From Gossypium raimondii (Eukaryota; Streptophyta; Magnoliopsida; Malvales; Malvaceae): a DNA stretch of 64,000 nucleotides. The stretch spans positions 2,947,501 through 3,011,500 of the forward strand of contig NC_068577.1 of assembly GCF_025698545.1 (NCBI RefSeq). The letters are read 5' to 3'. Under the pieces are notes generated by a model. It was not told the origin of the DNA and searched no databases. It saw only the letters and a program-made list of their open reading frames with translations. Position 1 is the first letter of the stretch; the number at the start of each line of letters is the position of its first letter. Made by a program: the position numbers and the translations under genes. This document shows positions 35,055 through 48,156 of this stretch, in pieces.

Positions 35055-38000
35055 ATGGTGGATCAGCGTAGCATAGGAGTAGCTTTGTTGTATCTCTTGT
35101 TGTTGATGTTACTTGAGTCTACATTGGAGCAACAAGTGCAACAGCGACTGAGTTCACGCATTGAGTTCACAGCTTTATTTGAACTGAGGTCCTCTTTGGG
35201 GCTTAGAAGCAGGGATTGGCCTAGAAAAGTTGACCCTTGTACCAGCTGGAACGGTATAAGATGTGAAAATGGCAGTGTTACTTCCATTAACATTTCTGGG
35301 TTTAGAAGAACGAGGGTTGGCAAACGAAACCCGCAGTTTGCTGTCGATTCTCTGGCGAATTTTACACGTTTGGTTTCGTTTAATGCCTCTGAATTCTTGC
35401 TTCCTGGTCCTATCCCTGATTGGTTTGGCCAAAGGCTGTTGACATTGCAAGTGTTGGATCTCAGGTCTTGTAATGTTTCAGGTGTTATACCTTTGAGTAT
35501 TGGTAATTTGACTAATTTAACTACTCTATATTTGTCGGATAATAGGCTCACCGGGCAAATTCCTTCGACTTTGGGTCGATTGTTAAGACTTTTGGTTCTT
35601 GATCTTTCGAAGAATTCGCTTACTGGATCTATTCCATCATCACTTGTATCACTAAGGAATTTAACAAGTCTTGACATTTCCTTGAATAACTTAACGGGGT
35701 CGATTCCTCCTGGCGTTGGATCCCTTTTGAAGCTACAAATTCTGAATCTTTCAAGCAATAGATTAACGTCTTCAATACCTGCACAACTTGGTGACCTTGA
35801 TAGCTTGGTTGACCTTGATCTCAGCAGCAATGGTTTGTCAGGGTCAGTGCCACGAGATCTTAGAGGGTTAAGAAATTTGCAGACAATGGACTTCGGGAAC
35901 AATGGCCTCCAAGGGTCTCTTCCGGTCGCATTGTTCCCTTCTCCAAGTCAGTTGCGGATTATAGTTCTGAGAAATAATAGTTTCAGTGGCGACCTTCCTG
36001 AAGTATTATGGTCACTACCTGAGTTGAACTTGCTCGATATCTCTCACAATAATTTCACAGGGATGCTGCCTAATTCTGCTTTGAATGATAATGCCACTGC
36101 TGCAGTACTTAACATTTCCCAGAACAAGTTTTATGGAGGTCTCACCACTGTTCTTCGAAGGTTTATCTCTACTGATTTGTCTGGAAACTATTTTGAAGGC
36201 AGGGTTCCAGACTATGCGCATGACAATTCATTTCTTAGCACTAACTGTCTCCAAAGTGTGTCAAGCCAGAGGACTTTAACAGAGTGTGTATCATTCTATG
36301 CTGAGAGGGGCCTGAGTTTCGATAATTTCGGGCCTCCAAATTCAACTGAACCCCCTGCAACTGAAAGTCAAAGGAGCAACAGAAGGATAATTATACTGGC
36401 TGCAGTTTTAGGAGGAGCAGGGCTTGTTGTGCTACTAATGTTGTTGCTATTGGTGGTTCTATGTTTCCGTAAAAGGAGCACAAGGAATCATAGAGGGATC
36501 GATGTGGGAGCAGTTCCTGCTAGAGAAACATCTCTTTCACCAGTAGAAGAAATTAATTTTTCGAGCCTAGGTGATTTATTTACCTATCAGCAACTTCTTG
36601 AAGCCACTGGTGATCTTAATGATGCAAACCTCATCAAGCATGGTCATTCTGGTGATCTCTTCAAAGGTATCTTAGAAGGCGGGCTTCCTGTTGTTGTCAA
36701 AAGGATCGATTTGCAGTCAATTAAAAAGGATGCGTACCTTTCTGAACTGGAGTTCTTTAGTAAAGTTTCACATCCACGAGTTGTTCCCTTATTGGGACAT
36801 TGTTTAGAGAGAGAACATGAAAAATTCTTGGTTTATAAATATATGCCGAATGGGGACTTGTCAAGTTCCTTGTACAGGAAAAAGAGTTCAGAGGATGATA
36901 GTTTACAGTCATTAGATTGGATAACAAGATTGAAAATTGCTATAGGAGCTGCAGAAAGCCTATCTTTTCTGCATCATGAATGCACACCACCCCTTGTCCA
37001 CAGGTATTTTGCAGCTTTCCATTTTTATGCTTAAACTGCCTTCACTTGCACAATTCTTTTCTCATATATATCGTAACTTCTCATAAGTTGGCATGTAGAG
37101 AAATTTACTGGAAAAACTGCCTCATATCTTTTTTTCATTTCGGTGTGCAATAGATAATTTATTGATTAGCTTATGTACGCTGTACAAAAACTCGTGGTGA
37201 CATGTTTTCTTTTGTTATTGAAGAGATGTTCAAGCTAGCAGTATACTTCTTGATGATAAATTTGAAGTGAGATTGGGGAGCTTGAGCGAGGTCTGCGCTC
37301 ATGAAGGTGATGGTCATCAAAATAGAATCACAAGATTACTGCGGTTGCCACAGTGAGTATTCTGCAGAACTGTATTATATACATAGATGAATATTGTAGC
37401 TCACATAAGATGTTTGTTCAACGGTTTATTGCATATTGATTGTTACGTATTCAATTTTTAGTCAGTTTCCCGATACAGTCGACTTTTTTAATGTTTGTTA
37501 GTCTCTTGGGTGTTGTGGTTTGGCATGTGTATTTTGTAGTTTAAGAAGTTGCAGAAAAATGTTGTCAGCCGCCTTTTAATTCAAATATTTATCGATTTTT
37601 TCCCCATGGGTTCCTTCACTTATTTATGGATAACACTGGATTTTGCATTATTACTTCCTTTAGTTGTCATGAGTTCTAGTAGATAAAGACTCATTTAGGT
37701 TTCTCTCGTAAAATCAACTTTCTTTTTACCAGAATGAAGTTGAGGATTTAATGTGTATGGTTTTCACAGGGAGAATCTAATTCAACAGTGTTGTACTTCT
37801 ACATTGTTCTATGTTTTAGCTACAAACAATGGAACGGACTAATAGGACATCGGATTATAAAATATGAACTTTGAGACACTTAAGTCCATCGTGATTTGCT
37901 TCATTCTAGTTCCGGTGCATATTTTTCCTTGACGGAAGCATGTTTCCTTGACTCAAAGGGATTAACCCGAGATCAGGTTTTAATGTCTGATGCAGTAGAG

Positions 38001-39299
38001 TGCTGCAGTTTACATGTTAAATAAAAATGTTATATATTGATACGAATCTACAATATGAAGCAATGCCAGGCCCATATGCATCAACATTCTTTGAAAACCG
38101 AGTAGTAATTAGCAAATAGCATGTCTCTTTTTTGATCTTATTGCTGTTTCAAACAAAATGTTTGAGTTGTATTTCATGGTTTTTTATGCTTGTTTTATCG
38201 GTAAAGGTTGTCTTACAGTTTTTTCTTTGCTGCATGCAGGTCATCTGAACAAGGTTCTTTAGGTATGTATACATTTCGGTTGTAAAATTCACGCTTATTT
38301 TAGATCTCATTGTTACCACTGGGCGGTTCATTTGTTGATATATCCTGCTTTGCACTATAGATCCTACATGTTCATTACATGCATTCAGCCATTTTTACTA
38401 ATTAGCAACCATTGTCATTCGAGGTTCACATTCGGCAAGCATTGTACCTGAAAATTCAACTTCGCTTCCTTCTTCATATCCCCCCTTTTATTAGATCGGC
38501 AGCTTATTGCTGCAATATGCCTACTCATTTAGACTTAACAAATAAATAAATTCTAATTCTAGGACAGACAAAATGTTGCCAGTAAATTTGCTTGAGAGCA
38601 TAGAATTGACAGTAAAACATTTTTCTTCAAATCCGAAATCTTTTTCTGAAATTTCCTTTTTTATTTGTAAAACATGCAGGTTCATCTACAGCAATATGCG
38701 CCTACGATGTTTACTGCTTCGGGAAAGTTTTACTTGGGTTGGTAACAGGTAAGCTGGAGATCAGTTCATCGAGTGATACCGAGATGAAGGAATGGTTAGA
38801 ACAAACACTACAATGCATAAGTATATATGATAAGGAACTTGTGACCAAAATTTTGGACCCGTCTCTTCTTGTGGACGACGATCTATTGGAGGAAGTCTGG
38901 GCCATGGCCATTGTTGCGAGGTCTTGTCTCAATCCAAAGCCTTCTAGACGGCCCCCAATGAGATATATCCTAAAAGCTTTGGAAAATCCCTTGAGAGTGG
39001 TTAGGGAAGACAATACAAGCTCAGCAAGGCTTAGAACAACCTCATCAAGAGGATCTTGGAATGCTGCTCTTTTTGGTAGCTGGCGTCAAAGCTCTTTGGA
39101 TGTAGCCGGTATTCCAGCAGCCTCCACTACTAGAGCTGAAGGGGGAAGTAGTTTCAAACATTCAGGAACGACGGGTTCGCAGGGCAGTGCTCAGAATGGT
39201 GGAGGCGACCATTCATCTTCACGTAGGCGGCATTCAAAGGAGATTTTCCCGGAACCACCTAAACCACAGCAAGATATAGAACGACAGGATCGTGACTAG
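35055..39299 (+). CDS. LRR receptor-like kinase, At2g16250-like, probable pseudokinase
   Basis: Plasma-membrane receptor-like protein of 906 aa in four exons: 35055-37003, 37224-37352, 38240-38262 and 38680-39299 (introns GT-AG; the sum is 907 codons including TAG). Order: signal peptide (1-24), LRR N-cap with 'WNGIRC' (65-70), about ten leucine-rich repeats (105-390, for example 'LDLSKNSLTGSIPSSL'), one membrane helix (445-471), then a kinase-like domain (about 520-800). The Lys of the ATP site is present ('VVVKR', 549), and 'HRD' is at 649-651. The metal-binding DFG is absent: 'RLGSLSE' stands at its place (about 666-672), and no APE is seen. The tail has 'RGSWNAALFGSWRQSS' and Ser/Gly-rich text, as in At2g16250 recalled from memory. 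Exon 3 has only 23 nt. Ligand unknown; signalling probably works through partners. Confidence 0.92.
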
Positions 39300-40452
39300 T
39301 ATAGAGGTTAATTCGTTCTCCAATTCTTTCTTAACAAGACAGCAGGCTTCCCATTCAAGTGCATTCTGGTCAGCAGATATTTTGCACTGGACTGGGAGGC
39401 TTTGAGGATGCACAAAACTTCTTTAGATGTTCATTAACTACCGAGTTTCGCGAATTCGAGTGTCGTGGACAGTGGTTTTAGTTTGTGACTGGATGGATAT
39501 GGATAAAAGGGTCGGGGCAAAGAAAGGGGGGGGGGCATTGACAAGTAGTAGGTCATATTTGTTTGACAGCTTGTTTCAGAATAAGAACAAGCTACAATTT
39601 TTATTTGTTATTGTGTTTGTGGTCCTTTTGCGCAATGTAAATTGTAATTGTCCAGGATTCTTTCATTCATATCAGATTTTCAGCTATGCAGAAAAAAAAA
39701 TGAAAATCAGGGGAAAGAAGAAATTATACTGATTCTTTTTTTGTTAGGCATTTCTATGGAAATTATAGTACTAATTGAAAGGGTGGCAGTATTTGGTGCA
39801 AATCTTATTTTCTAGTCTATGATGGTGAAAAAAAACAGTATGAATCAGATACATTAAGCGATGCAAGTGGGAAAAACACTATATATTTGAGTTTTGTGGA
39901 TGGATAAAACAGGATTGGGAGAGCTTTTCTTCATTTAGGGGTCCAATCATCCCCAGGTTGGCTCTAAGTTTCAATGTAACCCAATATAACTACAGTTCAT
40001 CGAGAGTTTCAAATATAAAAAAGGAAGGCAAAGCAATGAAATTTCTATAGGAAAATGAACAAAAGGAAGAGGTTCCATCGAGTATTGTAAAGGAAGAAAA
40101 TAACATTGAGATTACATTCTCTCACTTAAAATTTTAATCTGGTTTAACTCTAAATTTAATCAAGGGTCAATGTAAGAGGATGTAGAGTGCGTTAAAGCGC
40201 ATATTTCTCTTATCTATGGATTGAGAAGATACTAAATAATTCTAAATATTGTGGAAAACAAAAATAGATATGATCAAAACTAAATTTCGATTATCAATTA
40301 ATTTAGTTCGAAATTGGATAATTAACTAAATTAAATTAATTAATCTAAATAAATAATAAATAATTTATATAATATATTTTTACAGTTAATAACTAAATCA
40401 TTTGAACACCATTAGTAATAGACATTGCGAATAGACAACGGAAAAGTAAAGG
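39300..40452. other. 3' flank of the receptor gene and spacer
   Basis: The first few hundred bases are probably 3' UTR, with a poly-G run of 10 near 39526-39535. The remainder is AT-rich without a recognisable gene. Confidence 0.45.
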
Positions 40453-40459
40453 AAAAAAA
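40453..40459 (-). terminator. Pol III terminator of tRNA-Gln
   Basis: A run of seven T on the minus strand, starting 9 nt after the end of the tRNA. Confidence 0.75.
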
Positions 40460-40467
40460 CATAAGAA

Positions 40468-40539
40468 AGGTTCCACCGAGATTTGAACTCGGGTTACTGG
40501 ATTCAGAGTCCAATGTCCTGACCACTAGACCATGGAACC
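40468..40539 (-). tRNA. tRNA-Gln (anticodon CUG), nuclear
   Basis: 72 nt on the minus strand with full cloverleaf parts. The acceptor is GGTTCCA/TGGAACC with discriminator T. Box A is TGGTCTAGTGG. The anticodon stem is TTGGA/TCCAG around the loop CTCTGAA, so the anticodon is CTG. Box B lies in GAGTTCAAATCTC. A T7 terminator follows. It decodes CAG glutamine codons. It lies 107 bp upstream of the mTERF start codon, transcribed away from it. Confidence 0.93.
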
Positions 40540-40645
40540 ATGTTGGCTAACTTCTCAAACCTTTATTTTTAATACTATTTTAATGCAACGAAGCTATGAA
40601 ACCCCTCCCTAGTTTATCCATGTGCATTTCCCACCATTACCGAAA

Positions 40646-43543
40646 ATGCTTACTTACACTCCTCCCTCTCTCCACCTCCACCTCCATCTCCACCGTTACC
40701 CTCATTCGACCACCATCTCCTCCTCCCTCCACCACCACCCTAACCATCCGACCACCACAGCACCTGACCCTGTCCTCCGTATTCATAACTCAAAAACCAC
40801 TTCCTTCCTCCACCACCGCCAACTGGCCACCACCACCACCAACGAAACAAAGAACCCACCCCAAGAATACGAAAATGACCACCACCATCACCGAGATTCC
40901 GAAGATAAACCCAAAACCCCACCACACATACTTCCACCTCAAGAGAAACAAAACATCCTAGAAATGTCCCTGGTCACCAAACGCGGCCCACAATTCCCAG
41001 GCTCCATTTACGCCAATTCTCTCCCTTCTCTCCAATCCGTAATCCAAACCCAAAACGAAGACGATGAGGATGATGAAGAGGTGATGATAAGACGGGCGCT
41101 TGATATTAGAAGGAAGGTAACAGCGGAGGTTTTCAAGGCAGCAATGAAGAAGGGAAAGTTTGGGATTACGTATTCGACGAATTTGGTTAATAGACTGCCG
41201 GATTTTATTGACCACGTGATGATCGAAGCCGCTGCGTTGAAAAGGTCCCCTGAGTTTAAGGATTCCACCTTTAATTTGCGTGCTAAGCTTGTTATTGATC
41301 ACTCCAATGTTGTTCCTCTCATAAGGTAAGACATTGCATTTGTTAGATCATGTTTTAAAGAAATAGAAATGATTAATGTATATCTATGTTGTATTACTTG
41401 TGATTGCTTAATTGTATAGGTGGCTGAAACACAATAACCTCTCATATCCCAAAATTGCAAAGCTGATATGCATGTCTAAAGGGAATCTTGACTCTATAAG
41501 ACGGCTCGTTGAGTGGTTGAAGACGGTTTATGTGAAAGGAGAATTTCTGGGTGCAACGCTTTTGAAATCCGGAGACGATATTTTGCATCGTAGTCTAGAA
41601 GAACTGGATGAGATTGTTGATTATTTGGAGAGTAATGGAGTTAGGAGGGACTGGATCGGTTTCGTTATTAGCCGATGTCCGAGGTTGTTGTCCTATAGTA
41701 TGGAGGAAGTGAAAACGCGAGTCGATTTTTACTTGAATATGGGTATGAATGAGAATGATTTCGGGACAATGGTATTTGATTATCCGGGTGTACTTGGCTA
41801 CTTCACTCTTGAAGAGATGAATCAAAAGGTCGCTGACTAATTTACTTGCTCCTCTAACACGGCTCATCGATCACAATGCTATGGATTTGCTTTTATTAAG
41901 TTTTGTTAGAGTAATTATTGTTATCTAGTCTGCATAATCAATAAGATATATGCTCTTGTTGGTCATCCAGGTTAATTATCTGAAAGAGTTTGGGCTCAGT
42001 ACCGAAGATGTCGGGAAATTACTAGCTTTCAGGCCACAGTTGATGGGTTGCAGCATTGAAGAAAGATGGAAGCCGCTTGTTAAGTACTTATATTACCTCG
42101 GAATTTCTCGAGATGGAATGAGGAGAATGCTTACCATTAAACCAATGATTTTCTGTTTCAATTTCGAGGCTACAATTGCACCAAAGGTTGTCATTGTTGT
42201 CACTTTACTTCCTAGATGTCGTACTTATTTACCTAACGTCTTTCCTGTTTCATTATCTTATATTTTCCCATTGTGATCCTCTTTATATCTTAATGTGTAC
42301 ATTTAGATTATATGTCATGAAGTTAATGCTTCAGCTCACATGAACCAAAATCTTCTATATTGAATGTTTGTGATGTCATGCTGTATAATATGGATGCTGA
42401 CATTGATTTGGTCATCATGTTTGCAGGTACAATTTTTCCGGGACATTGGTGTTCGAGAGGATGCCATCGGTAACATGCTTGTTAAGTTCCCTCCCTTACT
42501 AACCTACAGCCTGCACAAGAAAATTCGGCCAGTGGTTTGTTCTTTTTCTTTTGATTTACTCTCTAATAGCATTTTAGTAGATTATATTTTTATTTTTGAT
42601 GATCGTCTAAAAGATGTAATTCACACTCAGTTTTTTAAAATATAAATTCTACTTTCAGTTGGATCAAATGATTCAACTACACATTAAATATATTTGATTC
42701 TGCTTCTGGTATTATTGTTAGTGTTGTTTATGTTGGGATTCTACTGCCTATATGGTGTTTAAGATTTTAAGCCAAGCTAATATAGTCTGATCAATAACCC
42801 GGGAATATCATACAGGTCATATATTTGATGACCAAAGCTGGAGTTACAGAGAAGGATATCGGTAAGGTTATAGCTTTGGGACCAGAGCTATTGGGTTGCA
42901 ATATAGCAAAAACCCTTGAGGTTAATGTAAAGTATTTTCTTTCACTTGGCATACGAGTTAGACAGCTGGGTGAGATGATTGGCGATTTCCCTAAACTTCT
43001 TCGATACAAAGTAGATCTTCTGTATCCCAAGTATCAATACTTACGGAGAACGATGGTACGCCCCTTGCAGGATGTCATTGAATTTCCCAGGTAAGCAAAA
43101 TACTGTTTTATCTATTTCATTAAAAGTAGTTATGATCATAGTTATGTTTGTTGAGAGCAAGTTTCTAGGAGTTGACCTGAGATGTTCTTGAATCCTAATG
43201 GAACTCGAAAAGTGTTATTTCTCAAGCCATTTATCGAATTTATTATTTCTTAACCGGGAAGTCGTATTTAGAGTCTTCAACATAGTGAAAATTGAACAGG
43301 TTTTTCAGCTATTCTCTTGAAGAGCGAATAATTCCGAGGCACAAAATTATGGTGGAGAATCGGGTTAACTTCAAACTTCGCTACATGTTGGCGTGCACTG
43401 ATGAAGAGTTCAACCAAAGGGTTGCAGATAAGGTCGAAAGGAGGCGGAGATTTGAATCCGGTCGCATGGATGATGCAGTGTCTGATTCTCAAATGGCCGA
43501 AGGTACCTTGGGGAAGACGGCAAGTAGTAGCTTATCCAGCTGA
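40646..43543 (+). CDS. MTERF2: organellar mTERF-domain protein, probably MTERF2/EMB2219 type
   Basis: A nucleic-acid-binding mTERF protein for chloroplast (possibly mitochondrial) gene expression. Six exons: 40646-41325, 41420-41828, 41971-42186, 42427-42534, 42816-43090 and 43300-43543; all joins keep frame, giving 643 aa. The first in-frame ATG after the upstream stop at 40610 is 40646. Residues 1-100 are His/Thr/Pro-rich low complexity, consistent with a transit peptide region. From 'RRALDIRRKVTAEVF' on, the sequence is conserved and holds about eight mTERF helical repeats, each with the pattern 'F-P-LL-YS', such as 'ISRCPRLLSYSMEEV' and 'VKFPPLLTYSLHKK'. The C-terminal 'HKIMVENRVNFKLRYMLACTDEEF' segment is typical of this subgroup. 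The EMB2219 assignment rests on remembered length (about 641 aa) and sequence style and is moderate. The gene is convergent with NDUFS8. Confidence 0.85.
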
Positions 43544-44202
43544 TGTAAATGCGTTTTTTGGGTTCTCGTGTAAAGGATTAAGTCGAGGACAGATGAGAAA
43601 TGGGCATACCAGAAGTGAGGATTCTCTAGGGTTGTTGCTGGGAGCTTGAAAGACTCTATTAGGTCCTCACACCACTTTCGATATTTCTTAAAACCTCAAT
43701 GACCTTCATTCATTTCTTGGATGTAAATACTAATGAAATTTATCTCCATTTCCCCCTTTAACGTAGGATCAAAGGGTTTGTGCATACTAGTGGGATTGTG
43801 TACTAGATCATGTGTATCTATTAAATATATGAAGACAATTATGAGCCTGAAATTTTCATGAAAGCTCATATTTATTACATTTATCATCTCAAAGTTAGGG
43901 TAAGAGTCGTAATACAATCACAGTGTAGAACTTACAAGGTAAAATTGCATTTGATAGAGAGGTGATCATTTTAAAAAATCGAACTTGAAACTGATGTAAC
44001 AAAACATATCACAAAAGTTATGCACCTTCTCATCATTTGGATAAAGTTACACAAACTGAAATCTTGTTCCTTCAACAAAGGCACAACGGGCAAAAATACA
44101 AACTAATATATGCAAGACCATGCATCTCTTTTTATTTTCCTTTCAAGAAACTAGGAAAGCGGCAGTTGTTGTTCCAAGCAAGAAGGAAACAGAGGGGCAA
44201 CT
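43544..44202. other. convergent 3' region between mTERF and NDUFS8 genes
   Basis: Expected to hold both 3' UTRs. No gene-like frame or RNA gene seen. Confidence 0.5.
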
Positions 44203-46496
<2,294 letters not shown>

Positions 46497-46722
46497 TGAT
46501 TTTGATTGAAGCTGGTGTTAATCCGGCGGATGAAGACGATCAGATCGTCGCCGAGCAGAGCTAACCAAGGAACTGGAAAAAAAAAAATCTCCCGATTAAT
46601 TGAGGGGTTTTCACGATGCCTTCGATAGAATCGGTTCGACTTGAAACACCAAAACGGCAACGTTTAGGGGTTTGCAATTGCAAGCCTATTACAGTAACTG
46701 GGGCAAGAGTATTTTCTTAATG

Positions 46723-46763
46723 TGGGCTTCAGGGAGAGAATATTCCCTAACGGGCTAAGCCCA
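46723..46763. promoter_or_regulatory. pair of site II elements upstream of NDUFS8
   Basis: TGGGCT at 46723-46728 and its reverse complement AGCCCA at 46758-46763, about 230-265 bp upstream of the ATG. Site II (TGGGCY) pairs are frequent in promoters of plant nuclear genes for respiratory-chain subunits, where TCP factors bind. Confidence 0.45.
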
Positions 46764-46779
46764 AGAATAACACATTCAT

Positions 46780-47345
46780 GTTTGATTACGGTGTCGTTTT
46801 CGTTATTCATAGAAAAATTGTACTCATGGTCGGGCTTGGGTTTATAGTTTTTGACTTTGAGCTGACTCGGTTTAATCTGTTTTGTTGTTTAAAAAAATAA
46901 AAAAATAATTTTATACAAACATTTATACACTTTTATAAATAAATTTAAATAAAGAATATTTACTTATTATTTTAAATAGAGAAACGAATAATTTAGACAA
47001 TTCTAATTTGAATTCAGTCTTAAAAATATTTTGAAAAAACAATGAATAGATAGGTGTTATGTAAGGCCTTCCTTAGTATATAGATATAAATTAAATCTCA
47101 AAATTAAGTGAAATATATGGACCAAAATTAAAATTTATTAGAAATTAGAAGGATTAAAACTAAAATTTAACCATAATATTTTCATGTAAAAATAATAATG
47201 GATAGATTAGACCAATTAAAAAAATAAAATTGAATTAAAAGTAATTGATCATTTAAAATACAAAAAAAAATTATTATCTATTACATGCCGTTATTCATAC
47301 ATTTATTATTTTTGCTATCTCATTAGAAATAATACTATTAGGCCT
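46780..47345. other. AT-rich spacer, nothing recognised
   Basis: No gene, RNA or clear repeat end seen. Confidence 0.4.
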
Positions 47346-47348
47346 CCT

Positions 47349-48062
47349 TTGATTTGACTTTTAATGCCAGCGAGGTGCAGTTGGGGTAAATATCTGCTAC
47401 CAACCTCACTGTTATGCTGTTTGGTTCAGCATGCCAGTTCAGTGAAGAGACATTTCCACCACACTGATATGCTGAAAATCAGTTGGAGGTTTCAGCAATA
47501 ATTGAAATTCACTGAGCTGTTGGTATTTTTAACAGACAAAAATACCCTTACTTTTATTTATTATTTTACCATTTTATCCTTGAAAGTTAAACTAATTTCT
47601 TTCCCAATCTTGAAAGTTAAAAATCATCCGTTTAGATACTTCAAAATTTGATCCAAGTATAATGTTACTATTTGTGAAAATAATATTTATCATTGTTATA
47701 AAAGAATATTTAACTATAAAAAATTAAAAATAATTATCATTTTATCTATTAAATAATTTAAATTGATTATATAATTTATTAAAATATTTATAATAAAATA
47801 TTGGAAGATACATTTTAATATTTTATTAAATTAGTTTATAAATTCACATATTTTAATAATTTTATAAAATTAAAATAATTTAAAAACTCCTATTATATAT
47901 CAATTCTAATATGATGTCCTTAATAGTCATTTTTTATTCTCACCTCACCGTTACAGCTGCGTTTGAATCTAAACACACACTCCACCATTGTTTCTAATCT
48001 CACCGCTACAGTATCCAATCTCACCGCTACAGTAACTAATCTCACTGGAGCTAAACACACCG
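47349..48062. mobile_element. possible hAT-like non-autonomous DNA element
   Basis: The left part (TTAGGCCTCCTTTG) and right part (CACACCGCCCTAA) form poor inverted ends. The flanks read 'aatacta' and 'tatacta', a possible imperfect target duplication. The right subterminal region repeats 'tctcaccgctacagta' twice, a motif common near the ends of such elements. Assignment is tentative. Confidence 0.3.
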
Positions 48063-48156
48063 CCCTAATATACTAAGGCTTAGTATATTAGAGTAATTTG
48101 TAAATATTTGATTTAGGTACCATATTAGACCTAAAAAGACTTATACATCAAATTAG

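Noticed and set aside
34723..35076. 117-codon frame before the LRR receptor
   Set aside because: GA-repeat low-complexity text in the 5' leader, overlapping the true start out of frame and without any recognisable domain.
35063..35902. 279-codon open frame on the minus strand opposite the LRR exon
   Set aside because: Antisense shadow of the leucine-rich repeats; the plus strand encodes a complete conserved receptor with matching splice sites.
37004..37034. Extension of the receptor frame past 37003
   Set aside because: It reads into the intron. Splicing at 37003/37224 restores the HRD-V-QAS kinase sequence.
40622..40645. mTERF start at 40622
   Set aside because: That codon is GTG. The first ATG in this frame after the stop at 40610 is at 40646.
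40646..43543. Assignment of the mTERF gene to MTERF4 (BSM) or MTERF9
   Set aside because: The remembered sequences of those two proteins differ in the central region and in the acidic parts; length and wording fit the EMB2219/MTERF2 type better. Only a tree would settle it.
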